Assembly: GCA_016584305.1 (NCBI GenBank) | Contig: JACEEZ010018471.1 | Span: forward strand, 62,501-126,500 | Direction: 5' to 3' | Source of the DNA: Chionoecetes opilio | Lineage: Eukaryota > Arthropoda > Malacostraca > Decapoda > Majidae | DNA: 64,000 nucleotides | Shown here: piece after piece, positions 49,600-60,184 of the stretch | Position numbering within the stretch: the first letter of the stretch is position 1 | Layout: each line of letters starts with the position of its first letter | The notes under the pieces: model-generated | What the model saw: only the letters and a program-made list of their open reading frames with translations | Database searches by the model: none | Told to the model about the DNA's origin: nothing | Translations under genes and position numbers: made by a program

Positions 49600-50120
49600 G
49601 ATTCATGTGCTAGAACACCTAACACGATGAGTGGACCAGAAACACCTGCAGGTCTTGCAGGGCCTCAGGGCTTTGACTCGGAGGACAGACAGTTAGCTGG
49701 AAGGTTGGGTTGGAGGAGAATAATGGAAGTGGAAAGTGTAGTGTAAACACTGATACAAAGAGTGAAGAAGATGAAGGCATTGGCTAGCGAACTGAGAGCT
49801 GAGAATCATGAACTTAAGAGACAGCAGATAGAAAATTAAAGGAAAACAAGTGAGGTTACGAACGTATTGAAGGCTGAAAACATGATTTTGAGGGAGACCT
49901 GGGGGACCTTAACAGCACAAATGCAGAAGAATGAAGACGGTGAAGGGCAGCGCAGAGGATCTGAAAGAGATGAAGGGGCTGCACCGAGAGTGGAAGGAAA
50001 AAGAAGAGAAGCTAAATTTCAGGGACATTTTGGAAAATCAGGTGAATGAAAAAATAGTAAAGGTTATGAAAAAATTAGGAAAATTTGGTTTGAGACACAG
50101 TTGACAAGAAATGTGTTGTG
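49600..50120 (+). pseudogene. Coiled-coil ORF1-like LINE remnant
   Basis: Fragments in shifting frames read MSGPETPAGLAGPQGFDSED, EDLKEMKGLHREWKEKEEKL and NFRDILENQVNEKIVKVMKK. They are charged and helical, consistent with a LINE ORF1 coiled coil, and are broken by stops and frameshifts. The family link is inferred from its position beside LINE sequence. Confidence 0.5.
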
Positions 50121-50124
50121 CTTT

Positions 50125-51040
50125 ATTTTTTTTATTTTTTTACATCAGAAAGGACTGACCAAGGGCAAAAAAAAGAAGTAACAAAAAGCCCGCTTAGTTG
50201 CCAGTCGCTATAAGGGAGACAGTAAGAGAATATAAAAGGGGGGGGGGGGGGGGGGCAATTTAGTTCGGGAGGTGTCTTGTTGCTCCTCTCTTGAAAAGAT
50301 TTAAGTCGTAGAAAGAAGGAAAAATTGAAACAGGTAGAGTTCCAGAGTTTACCAGTGAAGGGGATGAAAGAGTGAAGATACTGGTTAATTCTTGCATTAG
50401 GGAGACGGACAGAATAGGGATGAGAATGAGTAGAAAGTCTTGTGCAGCGAGGCCGCGGGAGGGGGGAGGCATGCAGTTAGCAAGTTCAGAAGAGCAGTGA
50501 GCATGAAAATAACGGTAGAAGATAGCAAGAGAAGCAACATTGCGGCGGCGATTTAAAGATTGAAGACAGTCAGTCAGAAGAGGGGAGTTGATGAGACGAA
50601 AAGCTTTTGACTCAACCCTGTTTAGGAGAGCTGTATGAGTGGATCCTCCCCAAACATGAGAGGCATACTCCATACATGGGCGGATAAGGCCCCTTGTAAT
50701 GAACATAAATACAAAGGGTATACCCATTGGTTTTACGGTTTCCGTTGTATTTGTGTTCACTACACCCTGTACAGAGCAAGCAACTGGGAGAGAAAAAAAT
50801 GGACGCAGACGCCACAGGACACCTAACTTCATAGAAGCTGTTTTAGCAAGAGATGAGATGTGAGATTTCCAGTTCAGATTTTTAGTAAAGGATACTCCTA
50901 GTATGTTCATTGTAGAAGAGGGAGACAGTTGAGTGTCGTTGAAGAAGAGGGGATAGTTGTCTGGAAGGTTATGTCGAGTTGATGGTGGAGAAATTGAGTT
51001 TTTGAGGCATTGAACAAAACAAGGTTTGCTTTGCCCCAAT
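50125..51040 (-). pseudogene. Jockey-like LINE C-terminus and 3' UTR
   Basis: The minus frame reads PLFFNDTQLSPSSTMNILGV, LNWKSHISSLAKTASMKLGV, RGLIRPCMEYASHVWGG, LLNRVESKAFRLINSP and SLNRRRNVASLAIFYRYF. The 3' UTR (50125-50400) matches the segments captured in the Tigger-like elements at 37989-38341 and 41692-42436. A poly-G tract sits at 50238. A 70-bp element interrupts the reading frame at 50695-50764. Confidence 0.85.
50695..50764. mobile_element. 70-bp miniature inverted-repeat element inside a LINE
   Basis: The termini TGTAATGAACATAAATAC and GTATTTGTGTTCACTACA are inverted repeats with two mismatches. CCCT (50691-50694, 50765-50768) is duplicated. Removing one copy restores the LINE motif LYRGLIRPCMEY. 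Confidence 0.85.
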
Positions 51041-51134
51041 CAGAAATTATAGAAAGACCAGAAGTTAGGCGCTCTGTGGCATCTCTGCGTGAATCACCTA
51101 GTTCCTGTTGAGGTTTCCTGCTTAGTTCCTGTTC

Positions 51135-51387
51135 CCAGGGAAGATATTCATCTCAATTCCCAAAGATTATAAGATAAGGAAGCGATCAATGGTGGTATAT
51201 ACACAGGCGCGGGAACCGAGTGGGCCCAAGCGTGCAGGGTCATATAATATATGACCCTGCAAGCGTGTAGCTACTTCACGACAGCGCGAGTCCATCCACC
51301 ACAGCACAAGCGGCGTAGCCAACCAGGCAACCACCATCGCTTCCTTATCTTATAATCTTTGGGAATTGAGATGAATATCTTCCCTGG
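51135..51387. mobile_element. MITE with about 55-bp TIRs
   Basis: The arms CCAGGGAAGATATTCATCTC...AAGATAAGGAAGCGAT are mirrored at the right end. A central palindrome TGCAGGGTCATATAAT/ATATGACCCTGCA lies at about 51236. TGTT occurs near both edges, but the duplication is not clean. Confidence 0.75.
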
Positions 51388-51489
51388 TGTTGACCTGCCA
51401 GTGTTAGGGCACATTGGCACATAACAGACTACGTGTCTATTATACTCATATCAACACACGCACAAACTCTCTCTCTAACCCATCTATCC

Positions 51490-51800
51490 ACTCATTTACT
51501 CATCTACTCACCCACGTACTTATTCATCTACCCACCCACGTACTTATTCATCTACTCACCCACGTACTTATTCATCTACTCACCCACGTACTTATTCATC
51601 TACCCACCCACGTACTTATTCATCTACCCACCCACGTACTTATTCATCTACCCACCCACGTACTTATTCATCTACCCACCCACGTACTTATTCATCTACC
51701 CACCCACGTACTTATTCATCTACCCACCCACGTACTTATTCATCTACCCACACACGTACTAACTCATATATCGACTCACTCTCATATAGCTAACGCACTC
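51490..51800. repeat. 24-bp minisatellite
   Basis: The unit CCCACCCACGTACTTATTCA plus TCTA is repeated about ten times between 51520 and 51765. Because 24 is divisible by 3 the frames stay open (PTHVLIHL repeats), but this is not coding. Confidence 0.95.
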
Positions 51801-52118
51801 ATTCACTCACCCACCTACGCCCTCACCACCATTCATCTACTATAACTATAATACCCACCCACGCCCTCACTCACTCAGGGCATGTAGTCCGGTACGGTTC
51901 GGGTTAGAATTACGGTACGGTTCGGCATTTTTTTGGCTAAATAACGGTTCGGTATATTTCTTAAAGTTCGGCGCGATACAAAATTTATATTATATTATCG
52001 TACCAATATCGAACCCTTTTCGTACAAAGCAGTGATAGTTCAATAGGTCACGTGTCTACTATCTATTCATCTTCATATATATTAATCTAGTCACCTCCCT
52101 ACAACCTGGTTCATGGTC

Positions 52119-52663
52119 ACTGGTAATGGGTGAATGTGTGAGTGAGTGGGTGAAAGCGGGGTGGGTGGGTGAGTGGGCGGGTGAAGGAGTGGGTGAGGGT
52201 GTCAGTTGAGGGCGTGGGTGGGTTGATGAATAAGAGTGATGGCGTGGATAGATGGATGAGTGAGTGATGATGTGAATGAGTTGGTGATTGAGTGAGTGAG
52301 TGAGGGCGTGCGTGGGTTGGTAGGTGAATACGTGAGTGAGTGAGTGATTGTGTGGATGAGTGGATGAAAGAGTGAATGACGGCGTGGGTGGGATACTGAA
52401 TAAGAGTGAGGGCGTGGGTGGATGGATGAGTATTGAGGGTATGGATAGGTTATCCCGTGAGTGAGTGAGGGCGTGAATGTATGGGCAGGTAGGTGAATGA
52501 GTGAGTGAGTGAATGAAGGTGTGGGTGAATGAGTGAGTGATGCGTGTATGGTTTGGAGAAAGAGTGAGTGAGTAAGTGAGTGGTGGTGGTGGGGCGTGGG
52601 CGAAGGAGTGGGTGACGTTGTGAGTGGGCGGATGTATGAATGAGTGAGTTCATTTTGACCCCA
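52119..52663. repeat. GTGAGTG / GGGCGTGGGTGG minisatellite
   Basis: Irregular 4-mer-based units (GAGT, GGGT, GGCGTGGGTGG) cover about 540 bases. The complementary composition appears at 52912-52990 and 56340-56430. Confidence 0.85.
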
Positions 52664-53390
52664 TTAACAACTCAAAAGAGTTAATTCATTAGCTGGGTAA
52701 AATTTCTAGCCGGCTGCCCGGGTGTTGACCAGCGATGAAGATTACCCCTCAGGTCAAAGCGATAAGTAAAGGCCATGTCACACGGTCACTTTTTCCGGGA
52801 TCTTTTGGTATTTTGCTACCATTTGATGCCTGATACCGGCATCTCTTGGTAGCAAACGCAGAGTCGCGCATGATCGTCCTCTCGCTACCAGTACTGGCAT
52901 CTTTGTGACCCATGCTCTCACTCATTCATGCATTCATCCACCCACGCCCTCACTTATTTATTCACACGCCCACGCCCTCATTTATTCGAGCGAAGGACAT
53001 TTCCCTCCCTAACAAATTCTCCCCTGGACATCTTTCCCTCCTGGACAGAGTTGCCAGGTCCGCGGTTTACCCGCCCACTGCACCCTCGACGGCTCGACCG
53101 ACCCTGGGTCATGTGGGTCAGGGATTATCCCTCCCGCCTCCCTCGCCGCCCCACGCGGTCAGACCACAAGGGGATTACGGATTATCTCCTTGTCTCCTCC
53201 ACCCGACGTCCCTGATGTCGGCCACCCATCGGCGCCCACATGGCCGCCCTTAGCCGTCCTTGATGATGGCCGACGCCCCACCTGATTTATTATTTATATA
53301 TATTTGCATGCCGTGTCATTCTTTTCTTTTGTGACTCTGGTTTCTGCAATTCTTTCACCGCCTTTTCTGCTTCTTTTGCATGTTTGGTTT

Positions 53391-54168
53391 GGATCACCTG
53401 AAGATCCGTCACCCCAGAATGTCCACCTGAAGATCCGTCACCCCAGGATATCCCACCTGAAGATCTGTCACCCCAGGATATCCCACCTGAAGATCCGTCA
53501 CCCCAGGATATCCCACCTAAAGATCCGTCACCCCAGCCCAGTGAATGTAATTTATAAAATTAGGATAACAAATATATTCCTTTCTGTTATGCATCTTTTT
53601 GTGAAAGTTTAACGAAAACATTAAGAGTAATATACAGTGTTCCAAAATGCAAAATACATTATACTTTACTCAGTATTCCAAAATACAGTACATTTATTTC
53701 GTGGATTTATACTTCAGGCAGTCTTTTGTTTGCCATTTCCACAGAAAACTATCCTTCGATCTGGAATATTTTGTCCAATTCATCCAGTTATCACAAGTAT
53801 CACACCACTTCACGCTTTAAAAGTCTGTTTTGTTGAAGCCACCGAATAAATATAGTGGAATCATCACACAACAGTGGTAGGACGCTATAGTTTGGAAGGT
53901 ATTGCGTGCCATGCTCCACTGACTCCTATGACTTTTTTTTTTAGCCCACTTACTTTTATAGTCCTCCTACCTGACTAGAGGTCATGACTACTCCCTTTTA
54001 CCTATTTGACCTGACCTCACTTGGAAGGTGAAGTCAGGTCAGGTCTTGACCCCACCTGAAGAACTGTCACCCCAGGTGTTGCCACATGAAGAACCGTCAC
54101 CCCAGGATATCCCACCTGAAGAACCGTCACCCTGCCAAACTCTGGGGTGACGGATCTTCAGGTGATCC
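53391..54168. mobile_element. 778-bp TIR element with 8-bp duplication and internal 30-bp repeats
   Basis: The termini GGATCACCTGAAGATCCGTC and its inverse are flanked by TTTGGTTT (53383-53390, 54169-54176). About five 30-bp units (CACCTGAAGATCCGTCACCC plus CAGGATATCC) form the left subterminal array and about three lie before the right end. The terminus is therefore one unit of the array. An 8-bp duplication fits hAT or related superfamilies. There is no coding content. Confidence 0.85.
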
Positions 54169-54676
54169 TTTGGTTTGTCCTCTTCTTAACTTTGTGGTTT
54201 AGTTTTTATCTTATTTTTGGCTTTTTGTTGCACGCATTTCTTTTATATCTCTGTGCTCGCGACTGGCTTCTTGCTATTTCATTAGCTTCCTTGTTGCGGC
54301 ATTATTTTCTGCGCTCGCACGTGGTTTCTTGCTATTTCACTCTTTGTGATTATTAGTTCTCTACATTCACCTCCATTTTCTTATCTCGTGGTATGGTTTT
54401 GCTTGTGCTCCTTTTGTAGTTTCTTTTACGCACATTTTCCTTGTGCTCGTAATTGGCTCATTTTCTTTGCCGTCACTTTTCTTGTGATTAACATTTCTGC
54501 ACGCTTATCAATGTCATGAACTTCAGCCCGCTTCCTTACTTGTGTGGTTAACTTATTTGCATGTCACTTTCCCTTGTGATTCTGCATGAACAACCTCTTT
54601 GCATGTCATTTCTCCTTGTGATTCTGCCGAAATAACTTCTTTACATGTCACTTCATATGTTTGCTATCTGGCAATT

Positions 54677-54871
54677 ATGATGGGCGAGATGATATTATGT
54701 GTATTGATATTTTCTATGTTGTATTTGGCAACCGCCGGCGTTGCATGGGCCGAGGTGTCTATGCTCGGGCAGCCAGGGCGTAAGCCAGCAAAAGGTGTTG
54801 GGCCCGCAACGGACGATCTCTCCGATTCGTTTCCTAACGACGAAGTCCAAAGCCTCCCTTTCGGTCGTTAA
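54677..54871 (+). CDS. Short ORF with signal-peptide-like N-terminus, unrecognised
   Basis: Sixty-four codons start MMGEMILCVLIFSMLYLATA, giving a hydrophobic core and AWA before EVSM, as in a signal peptide. The remainder is Gly/Pro/Lys/Asp-rich and ends SLPFGR then stop. No family was recognised, there is no splice or promoter support, and it lies in transposon-rich sequence. It may be a chance frame. Confidence 0.18.
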   Translation: MMGEMILCVLIFSMLYLATAGVAWAEVSMLGQPGRKPAKGVGPATDDLSDSFPNDEVQSLPFGR

Positions 54872-54879
54872 CGTGTCCG

Positions 54880-56330
54880 AAGGCCCGACTCGGCCTCAAG
54901 CGATATGACGTCATCCAAGCGCGTCATCAGCCACCAGCCAATGATAAACAGTTTAAATTCTCGACCAATCTACAAAGAGACATATTTCCGGGGAACATGC
55001 TATGCCAACGCTCCTCCACGCTTTGTGCCCGTAATCTCAACTATTCTGTTTTATTCGGAAACTTGAGTTTGTTTGTGTTGAAGTTTGTTAATTGTAAACG
55101 AAAGTAAGAAAGTATAAGTAGTCCTGTCTAGTCGTTTCTGGGTAGAAGGTGCATGTGTGTGTAGGGTGAATATATATATTTGGATATTGGGAGGCCGGCT
55201 TTCTCTCCGTCACCTTCTCACTCCACCTCACCTCATCATAACCTTTAAATCCCCTTATTTAAGTTGACACCGGTGCACATGATTTGATAATGACAGTATA
55301 GATAACATCTCACCATATACTATGTTGTATAATACGAGTAATAGACGTTTAATCCTGCCAACTACAGTGGCGGAGGAGCTGGCGGCTCCAGCGGCGCCGC
55401 CACTCAAACTGTTGAGTAAAAACCCGCAGTTATCCGCCTACCTGTGCTTCCTGAAGAAGACAGTCAGCTCCCACGCTGTGATAGCACCAGGGATCATAGG
55501 ATTCCTCAAGGGGTTCTCGCTCCCCTACTAAATATTACCAAAGACATCTATCTCCCTTCGTGAAGTTGGTGTTGATATCCACCTCACGGGCTTCATGCTG
55601 CTGCTGCTGCCGAAGGCCGCGCTGCCAGACGTAGATGAGTCCCTTGCTTGTATTTCATCTCTTTACTCATATATATGAATAATATCCATCCAAATGCAAT
55701 CATATGTCTACATTCACCTATAAAAAAGATATTTCATAGCATACCAAGCAATAATGAGCATGTCTGGAGACTTCCGACCTCTGCTAATACCGGTCTTGAG
55801 CAGTCGTTGGCCAGTGTGCACGTTAACGACGAAATACAATTTCCGCGCTGTGGGTTCCGTCGTTGGACTAACGACCAAAAAAAGGTCTTTAAGTGTTTTG
55901 TGGCTTCTGGCCCAGGTCGCCCGCTGCTCCTCTGACCTGACCCCACTCAGGCACTCACCCACAGCGACTACCTGAGAGGTCGCCCCTCCTCACACCCGCG
56001 GCCACGCCCGCTGGCCAGAAACACGTGTACATTCATCAACTGTACAAATATATATACTTAAGACTGCGTACAGTCCTATCAATCCCCCTCGAAGTCGATG
56101 AAGTCGATGAAGTGTGGGGGTAACACCTTGGTATCGGTGATTTTATTCTGATTCTTGAAGTGTTGTGGTGTTTGTTGCTTGATCACCCCGTTTTGTGCTT
56201 ATACTTGTAAATGTTATTTTGAAATGTCTTGGTTTTCTTGCTAATCCGCAACCCCCTGCAACATCATTCGTCAACAAGGAGGTAATATATCACTCACCCG
56301 GGCACGTCCTTCAAGAGGACGTGTTTACTT
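54880..56330. other. Spacer inside the inverted-arm interval
   Basis: The plus-strand frame at 55322-55531 (LKLLSKNPQLSAYLCFLKK) is GC-rich for its setting but has no recognised domain or matching splice sites. Confidence 0.35.
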
Positions 56331-56799
56331 ACTATAACTCACTCATTCTGAATCATTCACCCACCCATCCACCTTCCACCCACCCACGCCCTCACTTATT
56401 ATACGTTCACCCATCCACCCTCCCACGCCCGCCAGTTAAGACGGTGGCCCACGCCTCCTTACTTATCTCCTTGACCTGAGGGATAATCCTCGGACCTCTT
56501 CCCAGGTCAACACCCGGGCAGCTGGGCGGAAAATTTCACCGTTAATGAAGTGACCATGAGCCAGGGTGGTGTGAAGTGACTTGATAAATATTCATACATA
56601 AAGGTAGATAGACAGTAGACACATGGCCTGTCCAACTATCAGCCACACTGTTGAGTTCGTAAAGAGTTCGATATATGTACGAAAAATTTAACTAGTACCG
56701 TACCGAATATGGAAAATTATATCTAACCGTAAAATCGAATCCATAGCCTTAAATATCCGTACCGTAATTATCTACATATCCAAATGATGCCCTACTAAA

Positions 56800-58300
56800 T
56801 GATAATAATAATAATAATAATGAAAGTTACTACTTTCTAATTACTCTATTTTATCATTTCTAATTTTCTAGTTACTACTAATAATTTTGCAGAGAAACAA
56901 ATATCAGATTGTTAAGACACACATAAAAATCTATAACAAAAGTATAGTCTCATCAACAAACTTGCAGGATGCTTGGAGACTAAATAATACCCCATTGTTC
57001 AAGAAAGTACAATTCTAAAATCTACAGTAACCATCACGTTAAGTTTTACAAAAATTATACATTACTAATATTACAGGAAGAATGTACCTTACCTTATAAA
57101 AGAAGTCTTGAGCCTTGAGCTAAGTGGTGAGCACCCAACGGTACAACAGGAGACACTCAACCTTGAGTCAGGTCACAGGAGCCAGACCCACGCACATCCG
57201 CAACGCACAGAGGTCTGATGGAAAGTGACCGCCAACTTTCCAACAATGCCAAGCGACCCAACTTCACCCAAGCCGCAAGCGCAAATGATGGCCGGGCACT
57301 GTACGGGCAGATATCCACGAAAATCATGAAAGGTCATTACGCGTCCTCAGTCACTTACAGTTACCTCGAAAAAGTATCGATAAAGTAATATTTTACTGTC
57401 GGACCACAATTATCTATACAATCGGAGTTATAGATTTTGTTTATCTAAATGAATCCAGGGGGGGGGGGAAATAGAGCTTCCTTCGCAAATTATTACTTTA
57501 GGTCATACAAAATGTTTTCTGTAGGAAGGAGAGAGGATAATGTCTGCACCACTTCATGTGACCTTCATCGCATTGTTTCTTTCTTGTAGCGGACACATTT
57601 TTTTTCTTTTTACGAGGGATTGACTTCGGTTAGAATAGAAGGCTCAAACGTGGAGTTGGTTTAGTCAATCTTTACCTCCCAATCTAAGCCAATCCTTCAG
57701 GAAAGTGTCCACGGAAGGGGGAAGAAACGATGCAGGTTACAAGAAATAGAATAAGGCGAAAGTCATAACTACCCTCACTCCTTCCTACCAAAAACATTTT
57801 ATATCTCCGAAAGTAGTGGGACGGAGACTCTGAGAAAGTTTATAGGAATCCATTAAGGTGAACAGAAGCCATATCCCCAATTGTGTAAAACATTATGGGC
57901 TAATAAACAAAAAATTACCACGGGCATGTGTAATTTATTCGATTTTTTGTTTCTCTTCGCTTCGTCCACTAGGTAAGCAGTATCGGTCGCCTTGCCGACA
58001 TCACGGCCTCTTGCAGCTTCCTTATTTTCTTATGTTCTTATGACATGAAGCAGGCTCCCTGATCTGCTGGTGTCCATATTAGCCGTTGACCCTTCTTCCA
58101 TGCCATCCAATGACCATAATAGGAGGCAGGGGGCACAGGCGATCTTCTTTTGGGGGGCCAAGTTACCAGATAGCCGAGTCTACTCTAACACCGTGAGTAT
58201 ATTGTACTAAATCATCTAATATAGTTGTAGTATATCCTTTTAACACATCTGGTAATAAATAATCGGCGAAAACAACGAACCAGTTCATCAGCATCACAAA
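56800..58300. other. Spacer, with candidate exon at 57093 and LINE tail near 58005
   Basis: A short ATA run (56805-56823) and an octamer-tail LINE remnant (58003-58042, CTTGCAGCTTCCTTATTTTC) are present. Nothing else was recognised. Confidence 0.4.
57093..57300 (-). other. Candidate non-coding first exon on the minus strand
   Basis: A comparatively GC-rich block ends in a strong donor TATAAG/GTAAGG at 57093. It lies about 7.6 kb upstream of the BED-finger exon, whose acceptor requires a 5'UTR exon. The link is a guess, and the 5' limit is arbitrary. Confidence 0.25.
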
Positions 58301-58491
58301 ATATTGACCCTTTTATGTATGCGCATGCAAATGTTCCCGGATAGGAAAGCACATGGGAACAAGCAGTTCATATTTCTTTTTCTTTGGGGGTGGGTGGGTC
58401 AAGCTACACCAACCTTCCTTTAGTGAGAACCATGGCCCCTGTAACCCCCCCCCCCCATCAGAATCCGCCAGTGACAAGGAATATACTGGGG

Positions 58492-58493
<2 letters not shown>

Positions 58494-58556
<63 letters not shown>

Positions 58557-58664
58557 TTCTCTCTCTCTCTGTGAGTGTGTGTGTGTGTGACTTTTATTTA
58601 TGGTGGTGTTGGAAGGGATATGTGGGCGGATGATGGCGCGCGCGCGCGCGCACGCACGCACACG

Positions 58665-58740
<76 letters not shown>
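58494..58740. repeat. (CT)n, (TG)n, (CG)n and (GA)n cluster
   Basis: CT at 58494-58571, TG at 58573-58590, a GCGCGC run at 58636-58650, then GA at 58674-58740. Confidence 0.95.
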
Positions 58741-58743
<3 letters not shown>

Positions 58744-59621
58744 CTTCATTATCATGCTGCTCCTCTTCGTCCGATGTTTCTATCATTTACAACAAGAACA
58801 ATAACAATAAATGTTACTGCTAATACTGCCATTGCTTTTACTCCTATTAATTCCACAGCTACCATGACGTGATCGGCAATAACAAGACTGAGGGAGGGCC
58901 GGGTGCCAGGGTTCTCCAGGGTCACACCTCAAGATTATCACTTATACAGATATATGTATACCCTATGTAATATATGCACTTTGATCCTATGTCCCCTAAT
59001 GTGCCTATATTATGCATTTTTTTTTTCTCTAGTACCTTCTAGCAGTGAAAGGTCTTTGTCTTGTTGTTGTTGCTTTTTTTGTCTGTATGCTTCCGGGCGA
59101 TAATAAAATTATTATTATTATTATTATTACTTCAACAAATTATCTGCCAACTCCTCCATATTTCCATTTTTACCAACATACCTCTGTGGGTAGGAACTAG
59201 GCCGGCTGGATATTCAGAACTCCATTTTCACCCAGAAATGGACTGCGATATTTCGTATACACTGTCATTGTTTTCTTCCCCAAACAGGATCATCCATTTG
59301 GATAAAAAAAAAAAAAAAAAAAAATAATAATAATATAATAACCGGCACTTGGGGCTGCACAAGGACATCCAGGGCATCGTGCGGGTTAAAACTCCCCGTC
59401 CACCCGGCACATATGACCTATCTTACAATTGAGTCTATCTCTATTGAGTAAGCCAAAATCTTCTTATGTCTTTTTTATCGACATTTGTCTATACATATAG
59501 CTTGGACTCATTACGTCTTATCCCATCCTGATAACTTACCCTAAGAATCTTGCCCACGTATCCTTGATCATGTACCTTGCATGGCCTAAATAGCACGATT
59601 AGATCACCTCTTACTCTACAT

Positions 59622-60174
59622 CAGCGGTTCTTAATCTGGGGGGCACGCCCCTTCAGGGAGGCGTGGGTAATTACCTAGGGGGGTGTGAGCCAATAGAGGA
59701 ATAGGAAGAACTGTCAAGTATTTAACTTGAAGCTCGGCCTTCGCTTTACCATGAAACTCGTTTGCGAGGGTGAGCAAAGAAATACAGAGAAGCAAGTGCG
59801 TGTGAGAAAATCTACGGTGACGCCTTGCCAGATTTCACTATCTTTGTAGACTTATGCATGTTTTTATAATTATTATTATTATTACTATTATTACTATTAC
59901 TATTGTCATTATTATCAGTATTATTATAATAATCATTATTTATTGCTACGGGGGCCTTTATAAACGTGACCGAACTAAATCTGCTGGGTATATGCAAGGT
60001 GTTAATGAATAATTATGTGCACAGTTAGTGTTCAAAACACGCATTTTCTCAGTTTTTCTTTTTGATTCAGGATTATTTTGAAATATCTTGGTTGAAGAAG
60101 TGAAAGGTGAGAGGCATGGAAGGAAGGAATAACTATTAAAGGGGGCGTGGTGGTAAAAAGGTTAAGAAACACTG
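59622..60174. mobile_element. Complete hAT-type MITE
   Basis: The termini are CAGCGGTTCTTAATCTGGGG and (inverted) CAGTGTTTCTTAACCTTTTT. The 8-bp duplication CTCTACAT/CTCTATAT flanks it with one mismatch. The interior includes an ATT-rich stretch at 59868-59945. The right half recurs at 73-284. Confidence 0.85.
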
Positions 60175-60184
60175 CTCTATATCT

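Larger units (their letters stand above)
51878..56792. mobile_element. 4.9-kb interval bounded by diverged inverted arms
   Basis: The left arm is 51878-52118 plus 52664-52773, and the right arm is about 56440-56792 inverted. Shared landmarks in order are GGGCAT, ACGGTACGG-type motifs, ATCGAAC, ACGTGTCTACT, TTCATGGTCACT, CATTAAC, GCCCGGGTGTTGACC, CCTCAGGTCAA and GATAAGTAA. The left arm is split by a (GTGAGTG)n-type minisatellite (52119-52663). No target duplication was recognised, so this may be one large transposon or an inverted duplication. Confidence 0.6.

Noticed and set aside
51490..51770. CRISPR-like array
   Set aside because: Units are contiguous with no unique spacers, and the genome is eukaryotic.
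51414..51845. Pro-Thr-His repeat protein
   Set aside because: It is the in-frame translation of a 24-bp minisatellite.
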